A stretch of DNA of 64,000 nucleotides from Fibrisoma limi BUZ 3 (GCF_000296815.2 NZ_CAIT01000009.1:992001-1056000); one strand, 5' to 3'. Counted from the stretch's first letter, positions 42,458 through 51,474 are shown. The notes: generated by a model not told the origin, from the sequence alone. Made by a program: numbers and translations.

Positions 42458-43327
42458 ATGAATACCCTGCGAGAATTTCTGAATTTTGAATTAATTAAAC
42501 TCAAAGCGTACACCCTGACGGTGGCCGACGTTTGTTCGGCCGTACTGATCATACTAATTGCGTGGACGTTTCTGTACGTACTGAAACGGTTCGTCCTGCG
42601 TGTCTTTTTTTCGCGACGCCACGTAACGGTTGGTCACCAGTACGCCGTCACCCAACTGATAAAGTACATCATATACCCCATTACCATCCTGCTCTCCTTA
42701 CAGGCCCTGGGTATCCAGTTGTCTGTGGTGCTGGCGGGGGCAGCCGCCTTGCTGGTCGGCATTGGGCTGGGATTACAGCAAACGTTCAAAGACCTGCTAT
42801 CCGGCATTGTGCTGCTGGTCGAAGGCACCGTTCGGGTGGGCGATATGGTCGTGATCGACGACACGATCGTGATGGTAAAAGACATTGGTCTGCGCACATC
42901 GACCGTCGAAACCCGCGACGATATTGTGAAGATCGTACCCAACTCAAAATTGGTTGAAGAGACGGTCATTAACTGGTCGCACAACAACCGCCCGACCCGG
43001 TTTCATGTCGATGTGGGCGTTGCCTACGGCAGTGACTTAACACTGGTCAGAAACCTCCTGTTGAAAGCCGCCGGAGAACATCCCAAAGTCCTTCAGACGC
43101 CCGAAACCACCATACAGTTTCGGGAATTTGGCGCTTCATCGCTGGACTTCAAGTTGTTTTTTTACAGCTACGAATTCCTGCGCATCGAAGTTGTGAAAAG
43201 CGACCTTCGCTTCCGGATCGACGAGCTATTCCGCCAGCATGACGTCACGATTCCGTTCCCACAGCAGGAAGTCTGGTTCCGCAATGAACTGACTAGTGCC
43301 TTACCCAAAGGTCATGAGAATGTATAA
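42458..43327 (+). CDS. Mechanosensitive channel, MscS family (second copy)
   Basis: 289 residues from the ATG at 42458 (MNTLREFLNFEL). TM helices at about 25-45, 65-85 and 90-110; the pore helix and beta domain read VVLAGAAALLVGIGLGLQQTFKDLLSGIVLLVEGTVRVGDMVVIDDTIVMVKDIGLRTS-type sequence, then PNSKLVEETVINWSH. The C-terminal domain follows. Distinct from the channel at 29446. First gene after array 5; the permease and glgX genes follow at 35 and 77 bases on the same strand. Confidence 0.93.
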   Translation: MNTLREFLNFELIKLKAYTLTVADVCSAVLIILIAWTFLYVLKRFVLRVFFSRRHVTVGHQYAVTQLIKYIIYPITILLSLQALGIQLSVVLAGAAALLVGIGLGLQQTFKDLLSGIVLLVEGTVRVGDMVVIDDTIVMVKDIGLRTSTVETRDDIVKIVPNSKLVEETVINWSHNNRPTRFHVDVGVAYGSDLTLVRNLLLKAAGEHPKVLQTPETTIQFREFGASSLDFKLFFYSYEFLRIEVVKSDLRFRIDELFRQHDVTIPFPQQEVWFRNELTSALPKGHENV

Positions 43328-43362
43328 CATTATTGCTTAGTGCGGAGTATAACATTCTCAGT

Positions 43363-45102
43363 ATGCAGTTTGTCAAAACCAAGTTAAGCGAACTACCCGC
43401 GTCGGCCATCTGCGGCAACGACATCAGTTCCTCGTGCTTGTACGTGTCGGCCCTCAGTATTCTCTACGCCGGCCAGTTTGCCTGGATTTCGCTGCTGCTG
43501 GTCAGCGGTACCCTGTTTCTGTTTCGGAAAATCTACGGCGAGGTAGTAGGTGCTTTACCCCTCAACGGCGGGGCTTACAACGTGTTGCTCAATTCAGCCA
43601 ACAAATCAATGGCCTCCCTGGCGGCCTGTCTGACTATTCTCTCCTACGTAGCTACGAGCGTGATTTCGGCTAACGAAGCGATTCACTACGCGGCTTCGTT
43701 GGCACCGACCATGCCCATCATAGTGGGTACCATGGGTCTGTTACTTTTCTTTTTTCTGCTGAACCTGCTCGGGCTGAAAGAGTCGTCGAAAGCGGCCGTT
43801 ATCATTTTTATCATTCACCTGGCGACCCTGACTATACTGTGTCTGGTCTGCGGCTGGTACGTATTGACCAACGGCATCGGGCAATTAACAGCTAATATTA
43901 GTGCCCGCTCCAGCCACAGTTTGTCTTATCAGTTGTTAGCAGGCTTCTCGGCGGCTATGCTGGGCATTTCGGGCTTCGAAAGTTCGGCGAACTACGTAGA
44001 GGAACAGGCCCGGGGCGTGTTTCCGAAAACGCTCCGCAACATGTGGGTCATCGTTACGGTGTTTAATCCCCTGATTGCAATCCTGGCACTCGGGGTTTTA
44101 CCCATCGTCGATGTTCGTCAGCACCAGGAATCGCTGCTGGCCATTATGGGCCAGCGGTCGGGTGGTCGCTGGCTTGCCTGGCTGGTTTCAGTCGATGCCA
44201 TGTTGGTCCTGAGCGGTGCCGTCCTGACGTCGTTTGTCGGCGTCAGCGGCTTGGTGAAGCGCATGACCTTAGACCGAATTTTCCCTCAGTTTCTCCTGAT
44301 TGAAAATAAGCGGCAGGCACCGTACTACATCCTGCTGATGTTCCTGCTGCTTTGTGTCGCCATTCTGTTGAGCACCGGGGGCGATCTCCGGGCACTGGCG
44401 GGCGTTTACACCATTTCGTTTCTGTCCGTGATGGGCTTGTTCGGTATCGGCAACCTGCTTCTCAAACTTCGCCGGAAACGACTGCCACGTCCTCAGGTAG
44501 CGTCCGTTGGCTCCGTTTTTCTCGCTTTGTTTGCTGTTGGCGTCGCCTTGTTGGGTAATGTATGGCTTAATCCGCGGTACTTGTGGGTGTTTTTTCAATA
44601 CTTCATACCCACCTTTCTGATTGCCCTGGTTATGATGGACCGGTCGTTGCTGCTGAAAGGGCTGCTGTCCATTGTACTCTATTTCTTCAGACCGCTGAAA
44701 CGGTTCATCGAACGGTTTACGAGCTGGACCAATCACACCATCAAGGAAATCAATAATCAGGAGTTCGTTTTTTTCTCGAAGGGCGATGATGTTGCCTCAC
44801 TCAACCAGGTGATGATCTACATTCAGGAAAATGAGGAAACGAACCGGCTCCGCATCGTAACCGTTGAAAATGAAGATTTTAAAGCCCCCGAACACCTGGC
44901 CCGTGACATCGAAACCCTGGACCGGGCCTATCCCGAAATTGATATTACCTATGAAAGGATAAACGGGCACTTTGGCCCCGAATTAATTAAAGAACTATCG
45001 GCTAAATGGCGTATTCCGACCAATTTTATGTTTATTGGTTCGCCCGGCCGCCGGTTCCAGTATCGAATCGAAGACCTCTGCGGAGTGCGCCTGATTATTT
45101 AA
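43363..45102 (+). CDS. APC family amino acid permease with cytosolic tail
   Basis: 579 residues from the ATG at 43363. Twelve hydrophobic segments up to about residue 455; the family blocks ALPLNGGAYNVLLNSANKSMASLAACLTILSYVATSVISANEA (helices 2-3) and ISGFESSANYVEEQARGVFPKTLRNMW (helix 6, unwound GxE region) are clear. The remaining 110-120 residues form a soluble tail (VMIYIQENEETNRLRIVTVENEDF ... FIGSPGRRFQYRIEDLCGVRLII) with a UspA-like or Rossmann-like look, possibly regulatory. Substrate unknown. Sits between MscS and glgX. Confidence 0.88.
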   Translation: MQFVKTKLSELPASAICGNDISSSCLYVSALSILYAGQFAWISLLLVSGTLFLFRKIYGEVVGALPLNGGAYNVLLNSANKSMASLAACLTILSYVATSVISANEAIHYAASLAPTMPIIVGTMGLLLFFFLLNLLGLKESSKAAVIIFIIHLATLTILCLVCGWYVLTNGIGQLTANISARSSHSLSYQLLAGFSAAMLGISGFESSANYVEEQARGVFPKTLRNMWVIVTVFNPLIAILALGVLPIVDVRQHQESLLAIMGQRSGGRWLAWLVSVDAMLVLSGAVLTSFVGVSGLVKRMTLDRIFPQFLLIENKRQAPYYILLMFLLLCVAILLSTGGDLRALAGVYTISFLSVMGLFGIGNLLLKLRRKRLPRPQVASVGSVFLALFAVGVALLGNVWLNPRYLWVFFQYFIPTFLIALVMMDRSLLLKGLLSIVLYFFRPLKRFIERFTSWTNHTIKEINNQEFVFFSKGDDVASLNQVMIYIQENEETNRLRIVTVENEDFKAPEHLARDIETLDRAYPEIDITYERINGHFGPELIKELSAKWRIPTNFMFIGSPGRRFQYRIEDLCGVRLII

Positions 45103-45179
45103 TTTACAGCTCGGTTCCTGCGGTCAGGTATACCGAACGCGGCTCAACACAATACGGTCTAGACACCTTACTTTTAACA

Positions 45180-47306
45180 ATGAACGCCACCAACTCAACA
45201 GACGAATCAGAAGAACCGATTAGAACCCGACCGGGTAAACATTATCCACGCGGCCCTCATTTCGACGGCGAAGGCACAAACTTTGCCATATTCAGCGAAA
45301 ATGCCACCGCCGTCTATCTATGCTTATACGATAGCGAGAATCCCGGGCAGGAAACGGCCCGCATTCGCCTGGTCGAGCGTACTGAAATGATCTGGCATAT
45401 TTACGTTGAAGGTATCAGACCCGGGCAGCTTTATGGCTATCGGGTTGAGGGGCCGCACGACCCGGCCAATGGGCACTACTTCAACGCCAGCAAGTTGCTG
45501 CTCGATCCCTACGCCCGGGCCATCCACGAACCGGTCGTACACAACGACGCCTTTCTGGGGTATGACTTCACCAGCCAGGCACCCAACCGGTATCTGACCC
45601 CAAACTTTATCGACAGCGGCCCGGTAGCCCCCAAAAGCGTAGTGATTGACGCGGCATTCGACTGGGAAGGCGATACGCAACTAGCTATTCCGTCGCATAA
45701 ATCAATCATCTACGAGCTGCACGTCAAAGGCTTTACGCAGCGACACCCGACAATTCCGACCCACCTCCGGGGTTCGTATGCGGCTCTGGCCCACCCTGAA
45801 AGCATCGGGTATTTTCAAAAGCTGGGCATCACGGCCATCGAACTCATGCCGGTTCATCAGTTTACGAGCGAAAGCTACTGGGGGTATAACTCCATTGGTT
45901 TCTTCGCCCCCCACAATGCCTATGCCTCGTCGGGGATGCGCGGTGAGCAGGTCACCGAGTTCAAGGAGATGGTTAAAGCGCTGCACAAAGCCGGTATTGA
46001 AGTGATTCTCGACGTAGTGTATAACCATACTGCCGAGGGAAACCGCTTCGGCCCCACGCTCCTGTTCCGGGGTATCGACAGCCGGACGTACTACCGCGTG
46101 GTGGAATCGCAGCCGGAGTATTACATGGATTATACCGGTACGGGCAACACCCTGGACCTGACCCATCCGCGCGTCCTGCAACTGGTCATGGATAGCCTGC
46201 GGTACTGGGTTGAGGAAATGCATGTCGACGGCTTCCGGTTCGACCTCGCCACGGCGCTGGCGCGAAACGAACACGAAGCCGGGCGGGTATCGTCGTTTCT
46301 GGACACCGTTGCGCAGGACCCCATCCTGGCCCGCGTTAAGTTAATAGCTGAACCCTGGGACATCCAGGCGTATCAGGTTGGGCATTTTCCGGTTCGCTGG
46401 GCGGAGTGGAACGGCCGTTTCCGCGACTGTGTCCGGTCGTTCTGGAAAAGCGACGAAGGCAAAGCCCACGAAATGACGCTTCGGTTGCTGGGCAGCCCTG
46501 ATTTATATGGCAACGATGGTCGCTCACCGACACACAGCGTGAACCTGATTACGGCCCACGATGGCTTTACGCTGAATGATCTGGTGAGCTATAACCACAA
46601 ACACAACTGGGCAAACGGCGAGGAGAACCGCGACGGCCACAACCATAATCTGAGCTGGAACCATGGCGCTGAAGGACCAACCAACGATCGGGGCATCATT
46701 GAACTCCGCGAACGTCAGAAGCGTAATTTCCTGACTACGCTGTTTCTGAGCCAGGGCATCCCGATGCTGGTGATGGGCGACGAATGCGGCCGTACGCAAC
46801 ACGGCAATAACAACGCCTACAACCAGGATAACGAAATCAACTGGTTTAACTGGAAGTGGACAAAGCGGCAGCAGCACCTGTTTAACTTTACGGCCCGGCT
46901 GATTGCCCTTCGGCGCGACATCCCGCTGCTGCACCGTCGCCGGTTCTACCATCATGAAGAAATTATCTGGCTACGTAGTGACGGCCTCCCCATGAGCCAG
47001 GCGGATTTTCATAACCCGCATACGCGTTGCTTCGGCTTGCTCATTGACGGCTCCAAAGTCGAAGAACAAGCCGAAGATGGCTCCCTGATCGGTGTACGTG
47101 AGGATAAACCGGAGTTGTTGCTCTGGATTCTGAATGCATACTGGGAAGAGCTTTCCTTTCATCTACCCCGGATTGGCCTGGCTGGCTGGGAGGTGGTAGT
47201 CGATACGGCCAGCGGGCAAATTTTCCCCAAACAGGCCCCCATTCAGGGTGGAAGCCCTTACTTCATTCCGGCCCGTTCATCAATCCTCTTGCGAGGACAC
47301 CAATGA
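45180..47306 (+). CDS. glgX: Glycogen debranching enzyme
   Basis: 708 residues from the ATG at 45180. GH13 isoamylase-type enzyme that cuts alpha-1,6 branches of glycogen limit dextrins. N-terminal CBM48-like domain (HFDGEGTNFAIFSENATAVYLCLYD, YGYRVEGPHDPANGHYFNASKLLLDPYARA). Catalytic barrel: IYELHVKGFT, VILDVVYNHTAEG, the nucleophile region VDGFRFDLATALAR, the acid LIAEPWD and the third acid TAHDGFTLNDLVSY. WNGRFRDCVRSFWK is typical of GlgX/TreX. No other glycogen genes are nearby; its position behind a channel and permease in a stress region suggests reserve use under stress. Confidence 0.96.
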   Translation: MNATNSTDESEEPIRTRPGKHYPRGPHFDGEGTNFAIFSENATAVYLCLYDSENPGQETARIRLVERTEMIWHIYVEGIRPGQLYGYRVEGPHDPANGHYFNASKLLLDPYARAIHEPVVHNDAFLGYDFTSQAPNRYLTPNFIDSGPVAPKSVVIDAAFDWEGDTQLAIPSHKSIIYELHVKGFTQRHPTIPTHLRGSYAALAHPESIGYFQKLGITAIELMPVHQFTSESYWGYNSIGFFAPHNAYASSGMRGEQVTEFKEMVKALHKAGIEVILDVVYNHTAEGNRFGPTLLFRGIDSRTYYRVVESQPEYYMDYTGTGNTLDLTHPRVLQLVMDSLRYWVEEMHVDGFRFDLATALARNEHEAGRVSSFLDTVAQDPILARVKLIAEPWDIQAYQVGHFPVRWAEWNGRFRDCVRSFWKSDEGKAHEMTLRLLGSPDLYGNDGRSPTHSVNLITAHDGFTLNDLVSYNHKHNWANGEENRDGHNHNLSWNHGAEGPTNDRGIIELRERQKRNFLTTLFLSQGIPMLVMGDECGRTQHGNNNAYNQDNEINWFNWKWTKRQQHLFNFTARLIALRRDIPLLHRRRFYHHEEIIWLRSDGLPMSQADFHNPHTRCFGLLIDGSKVEEQAEDGSLIGVREDKPELLLWILNAYWEELSFHLPRIGLAGWEVVVDTASGQIFPKQAPIQGGSPYFIPARSSILLRGHQ

Positions 47307-47341
47307 ACGGGCAGGCGGTATCCGGGTCAGTAATGGTACGC

Positions 47342-48586
47342 CTACTGGCCCGGATACAGTCGCCGGATCAGTCGTTCCATGGTTAGCCCCTGCCCAATGA
47401 CCGAGAACAGCACAACGGCATAGGTAATGGTTACGATAAAGTCTTTCTCCGGCACCGACGGATCGATTGACAACGCCAGCGCAACGGACAGTCCCCCGCG
47501 AAGGCCGCCCCAGGTCAGCATCAACGGCGCTTTATCGTCCAGATCGAGCCAACGCCGGGCCAGTGAAAACGGCAGCAGAATCGCTATATACCGCGATATC
47601 AGGACCAGTAGCACCACCAGCACATAGATGGTCCACTGCGTTATCTCGAAGTCGATCAGGAGCAGTTCAAAGCCTATCAGAACAAAGAGCAGTGCGTTCA
47701 GGATCACGTCGATTGTTTCCCAGAACCGGTCAACGTACTCTTCCGTCAGTTCGCTCATTACATTCGGCTGGGCATTGTGTCCCATCAGTAGGCCTGCTAC
47801 TACCATAGCCAGCGGCCCCGATACGTGCAGGTACCGCGCCAGCAGATAGCCCCCCATCACAGCCGCTACGGTGATGATGACTTCCGTCTGGTAATGATCG
47901 ATGGAGCGCAGCGCAAAAAAGAGCCCGTAGCCGATGGCCAGCCCCAGCACAACGCCCCCGCCAGCTTCCTTTATAAACAGCCAGGCAATCTCGCCCCCGC
48001 TGATGCTGTCGGCTCCGTTGAGCACAACCTGGTAGATGGTCGCAAATACGACGACCCCAACGCCGTCGTTGAACAATGACTCACCAACGATGTTAATCTT
48101 GACGCTTTCCGGTAGTTTAAACTTGGTCAGAATACCCAGTACCGCAATTGGATCGGTGGGTGAAATCAGGGCACCGAACAACAGGCAGATCGGGTACGAC
48201 AGGTTCAGAGCGAGCCAGTCGGCCAGCAGGTAGAGCCCCGAACCGATCAGAAAAGTACTGAGCATGACCCCTACGAAAGCAAACAGAATAACCGATCGGC
48301 GCTCAACCCGTAGCTGAGCAACGTCCGTATGGAAGGCCCCGGCAAATAACAGGAAGCTGAGCATGATGTCGAACACGACCCGGTCAAAATCAATCTGAGC
48401 CACCGTTTCGCGCACAATTTGTAGCCATTCTGGCCGTATAGAGTTAAGACTGTTGAGCAACAACGAAACGCCCAGCGACAGCACCATTACACCGATGGCT
48501 CCCGGCAGTTTAAGCAAACGGGTATTCAGGTATGAGAAAAGTGCAGTGGCAACGATAAGAAGGGTAAACAGGTCAAACAAATCCAT
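47342..48586 (-). CDS. Sodium/proton antiporter, NhaP-type (CPA1)
   Basis: 414 residues, about 12 membrane helices. Conserved CPA1 blocks: FDIMLSFLLFAGAFHTD, LFGALISPTDPIAVLGIL (SPTDPIAV), VGESLFNDGVGVVVF (the ESLFNDG ion-site motif) and LTWGGLRGGLSVALALSI near the C-terminus. It exchanges Na+ or K+ for protons over the inner membrane for pH and salt balance. Full length without a long cytosolic tail. Converges with glgX; divergent from the DUF389 gene. Confidence 0.95.
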   Translation of the reverse strand: MDLFDLFTLLIVATALFSYLNTRLLKLPGAIGVMVLSLGVSLLLNSLNSIRPEWLQIVRETVAQIDFDRVVFDIMLSFLLFAGAFHTDVAQLRVERRSVILFAFVGVMLSTFLIGSGLYLLADWLALNLSYPICLLFGALISPTDPIAVLGILTKFKLPESVKINIVGESLFNDGVGVVVFATIYQVVLNGADSISGGEIAWLFIKEAGGGVVLGLAIGYGLFFALRSIDHYQTEVIITVAAVMGGYLLARYLHVSGPLAMVVAGLLMGHNAQPNVMSELTEEYVDRFWETIDVILNALLFVLIGFELLLIDFEITQWTIYVLVVLLVLISRYIAILLPFSLARRWLDLDDKAPLMLTWGGLRGGLSVALALSIDPSVPEKDFIVTITYAVVLFSVIGQGLTMERLIRRLYPGQ

Positions 48587-48673
48587 TGGCGGAATTAATT
48601 AGCTAACAATTGTGCTATATTTCGTTTAAGTATATAACTAAATTCTGTATTCGCCCGCAGCGAACCTGATTTA

Positions 48674-50068
48674 ATGATTATTAATGAACGCAATACCTCC
48701 CCCACCAAACGGCCAGACGTACTGACCCGCATTGGGCATTTTCTACGCGACCACTTTAGTCTCGAAGAGGACAAAGACGACGAAGCCGGGATTATCCAGT
48801 CCATCAGCCGGGGTATTGAGTTTCGGGGCGTTAATCTCTGGACCCTCATCTTCGCCATATTCATTGCATCAATCGGTCTGAATGTCAACTCTACGGCGGT
48901 AATTATCGGGGCCATGCTGATTTCGCCCCTAATGGGCCCCATCATGGGTATTGGGCTGGGGGTTGGTATCAACGACCTGACCATGATTCTGCGGGCATTG
49001 AAAAACCTAGGCATCGCGGTTGGAATCAGTTTGCTTACCTCCACTGTCTATTTTCTCATCAGCCCGTTGCATATCGCGCAGTCAGAATTGCTGGCCCGTA
49101 CCTCACCAACGGTCTGGGATGCCTTCATTGCCTTTTTCGGTGGCCTGGCGGGTATTGTAGCCGGGTCGCGCCGGGAGAAAGTTACCAACGTAATTCCGGG
49201 GGTTGCCATCGCTACAGCCCTCATGCCACCTCTCTGTACGGCCGGCTACGGAATCGCTACCCTGAATCTGTATTACTTTGCTGGTGCCTTTTACCTGTTC
49301 ATGATCAACAGCATCTGCATCAGTCTGGCTACGTACCTGATCGTGCGGTTCCTGGGTTACCACCAGAAGGAGTACCCAAGCGAGTCCGTCGAACGGCGCG
49401 TACGGCATACCATCTGGATAGCGGTTCTGATTGTTTTTGTTCCCAGTACGTACCTCGCTTATCAAATTGTCCGGAAAACCATTTTCGAACAGGCAGCTAA
49501 ACGGTTCGTGACCAATGAATGCAATTTTCAGTATCGGCAGGTCATCAATTACGCAGCGTACTACGGTCGGCAGCAGAGCATCCTGGAGCTGACCATGGTC
49601 GGCGAGCCACTCCCCACCGACTCACTGAATGTTCTCCGTTCGCGCATGCCCGCCTATGGTCTCGGCGATGTAAAATTGACCGTCAAGCAAGGCAGCTTTA
49701 AAAACGAAGACGTTGACGTTAACGCCATTACCAGCACCGTTACCGACCAGGTGATCAAATACAGTCAGTCGTCCATCGCCCGCAAGGATCGAACCATTGA
49801 TTCGTTGCAGCGCCGGCTCGAACAGACGCAGTCGTCGGGTCTGCCCGTTGCCGATCTGCGTAATGAACTGAAGACACTCATGCCCGACGTGCAGAATTTT
49901 ACGGCGGCCCAGACATTAATCATGGACCGAAATACGAATCGCCCCGATACGGTTACGCTGGTCTACGCCCGTTTTGCCCGCCGACATACCGCGGCCGAAC
50001 GCCGACGTATTGAGCGGTGGCTGCAAAGCCGAACCAAAAGCAAAAAAGTCAAGCTCCTGGTTGAATAA
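48674..50068 (+). CDS. DUF389 membrane protein
   Basis: 464 residues. Residues 50-260 form the DUF389 membrane domain: LWTLIFAIFIASIGLNVNSTAVIIGAMLISPLMGPIMGIGLGVGINDL, GGLAGIVAGSRREKVTNVIPGVAIATALMPPLCTAGYGIA and NSICISLATYLIVRFLG. The C-terminal 200 residues are soluble with a coiled coil (TIDSLQRRLEQTQ). The family is widespread and uncharacterised; a transporter or lipid-related role has been suggested. Its last 20 bases overlap the convergent small membrane gene. Confidence 0.92.
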   Translation: MIINERNTSPTKRPDVLTRIGHFLRDHFSLEEDKDDEAGIIQSISRGIEFRGVNLWTLIFAIFIASIGLNVNSTAVIIGAMLISPLMGPIMGIGLGVGINDLTMILRALKNLGIAVGISLLTSTVYFLISPLHIAQSELLARTSPTVWDAFIAFFGGLAGIVAGSRREKVTNVIPGVAIATALMPPLCTAGYGIATLNLYYFAGAFYLFMINSICISLATYLIVRFLGYHQKEYPSESVERRVRHTIWIAVLIVFVPSTYLAYQIVRKTIFEQAAKRFVTNECNFQYRQVINYAAYYGRQQSILELTMVGEPLPTDSLNVLRSRMPAYGLGDVKLTVKQGSFKNEDVDVNAITSTVTDQVIKYSQSSIARKDRTIDSLQRRLEQTQSSGLPVADLRNELKTLMPDVQNFTAAQTLIMDRNTNRPDTVTLVYARFARRHTAAERRRIERWLQSRTKSKKVKLLVE

Positions 50069-50324
50069 CCTGACCAACCAGATACGCGAGTTCCTGTGCG
50101 GTTGCAGTTCCCCCGGTCTTGAAATACACGAATGGCATATCCGTAAGCCAGACAATCAGCAGCGTTAAAAGCAGTAACCCAATAATGAGCAGCACCAGCC
50201 AGTCGGGCCGGCGGGGTGGCTCTTTGTTCGTCGGGTTTTCCTGCGAAATAGGCGGCATCTCCAGCCGGTTGTTGATCGGTGGAGGCAACGGTATAGACTG
50301 ATGCAGTGATTTTTCGTCTGTCAT
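50049..50324 (-). CDS. Small single-span membrane protein
   Basis: 91 residues from the ATG at 50324 (MTDEKSLHQSIPLPPP). A Pro-rich cytosolic N-terminus, one strong TM helix (about 43-63, WLVLLIIGLLLLTLLIVWL) and a short outer tail with ATAQELAYLVGQVI. No homology recognised. Overlaps the DUF389 gene end by 20 bases tail-to-tail. Array 6 with a -7 box directly upstream supports that it is a real, regulated gene. Confidence 0.65.
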   Translation of the reverse strand: MTDEKSLHQSIPLPPPINNRLEMPPISQENPTNKEPPRRPDWLVLLIIGLLLLTLLIVWLTDMPFVYFKTGGTATAQELAYLVGQVIQPGA

Positions 50325-50357
50325 TGAATACATTAATCCTGATGAAATGTATGCAAG

Positions 50358-50414
50358 CAAAGATGCTCACTGCTGCTTAACCCTATCTAAGAATTTGCTT
50401 AAAATGTGCTTAGA
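50358..50414 (-). promoter_or_regulatory. Promoter and 11-bp repeat array 6 (small membrane protein gene)
   Basis: TTAAC, TAAGA, TTAAA and TTAGA start at 50377, 50388, 50399 and 50410 on the plus strand; core TAAGAATTTGCTTAAA at 50388-50403. Towards the gene, CATCTTTG (50365-50358) follows after exactly 11 bases, identical in box and spacing to array 4. The start codon is 33 bases beyond. Confidence 0.75.
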
Positions 50415-50460
50415 ACGGACTAAAAACTGATCGGCTTTACTACCAGAAATTGCTCCTGTT

Positions 50461-50528
50461 ACAGCATATAAAAACGCCGTTGGCCCACGGATTTCCCGCT
50501 GCGCAACGGCGTTGCTGTATCAAACGTA
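50461..50528 (-). terminator. Terminator of the isomerase/DUF1080 genes
   Basis: Inner 10-bp perfect stem AACGCCGTTG / CAACGGCGTT (50473-50482 / 50514-50523) and an outer stem ACAGCA / TGCTGT (50461-50466 / 50523-50528 region), about 50 bases after the stop codon at 50578. Confidence 0.65.
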
Positions 50529-50577
50529 TTGAGGAGAACCAGTCTGTTAGCGACTCGGTCGGCGGCTCCCGTTACCT

Positions 50578-51471
50578 TTATACGTCACATAAAAGTACGG
50601 CTTCTTTCAGGCTCACCAGTGGGTCGCGTTTCGGAATAAATTCCTGCGCTACGTATCCCTTAAAACCTGTGTCGACAATAGCCTTCATCACAGCCGGGTA
50701 GTAGATTTCCTGCGTATCGTCGATTTCATTACGACCGGGATTTCCACCTGTGTGGTAATGCCCGATGTATTTACTGTTCTCGCGGATTGTCCGGATAATA
50801 TCCCCTTCCATGATCTGCATGTGGTAGATATCGTACAGGAGCTTGAAGTTATCTGAACCAACGGCCTTGCATAGCTCAACGCCCCAGGCCGTGTGATCAC
50901 ACATGTAATCTTTGTGGTTCACCTTGCTGTTGAGCAGTTCCATGATCATCGTGATACCGTACTTCTCCGCGCTCGGCATCAACCGTTTGAGTCCCTTTGC
51001 GCAGTTGGCAATCCCGTCGGCGTCACTCATGCCCCGGCGGTTGCCCGAGAAGCAGATGATGGTGTTCAGTCCGGCGTCTTTCAGTTTTGGGAAAATGGCC
51101 TCGTAGCTAGCTACCAGTTCATCGTGCAGCTTAGGATCGTTGAATCCATTTTCAATGCCTTTGCCGGCTCCCTGTGGCAGAGCGGAAGTCAGACCGTACT
51201 TTTTCAGAATGGGCCATTCGTCGGGCCCGGTCAGCTCAATTGACTTAATCCCGATTTCTTTTGCAGCCTTGGCGAGATCTTCGAGCGGAATTTTGCTGTA
51301 GCACCACCGGCATACCGAATGGTTGATGCGGCCTTTGAGGAGGGTTGGCGCAACACCGGTACCCGGTGCGGCTGGTTCTGACTCTTTCATGAATTGAGCA
51401 AAGGTTTCGGTGCCCACCAGCGACAATGCTGCGGAACCGGTCAGGGTTTTAAGGGCCGTTCGGCGGATCAT
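50578..51471 (-). CDS. Secreted sugar phosphate isomerase/epimerase-like TIM-barrel protein
   Basis: 297 residues from the ATG at 51471; an upstream ATG at 51528 would translate repeat DNA. Tat-type signal: MIRRTALKTLTGSAALSLVGTETFAQ. The AP endonuclease 2/xylose isomerase-like barrel shows SVCRWCYSKIPLEDLAKAAKEIGIKSIEL, ITMIMELLNSKVNHKDYM (metal Glu), LLYDIYHMQIMEGDIIRTI (DxxHxxxxxGD metal/substrate motif), GHYHTGGNPGRNEID and GYVAQEFIP. Very close in style to hydroxypyruvate isomerase (Hyi)-like proteins of Bacteroidota and Planctomycetes. Reaction unassigned. Followed on the same strand by nothing; preceded by the DUF1080 gene, possibly co-acting on keto-sugars. Confidence 0.88.
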   Translation of the reverse strand: MIRRTALKTLTGSAALSLVGTETFAQFMKESEPAAPGTGVAPTLLKGRINHSVCRWCYSKIPLEDLAKAAKEIGIKSIELTGPDEWPILKKYGLTSALPQGAGKGIENGFNDPKLHDELVASYEAIFPKLKDAGLNTIICFSGNRRGMSDADGIANCAKGLKRLMPSAEKYGITMIMELLNSKVNHKDYMCDHTAWGVELCKAVGSDNFKLLYDIYHMQIMEGDIIRTIRENSKYIGHYHTGGNPGRNEIDDTQEIYYPAVMKAIVDTGFKGYVAQEFIPKRDPLVSLKEAVLLCDV

Positions 51472-51474
51472 AAT

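Noticed and set aside
48587-48673. Several TTAA/CTAA words in the spacer between the antiporter and DUF389 genes, within the array-rich region.
   Set aside because: Spacings are 8, 12 and 23 bases, not 11, and no core is present.
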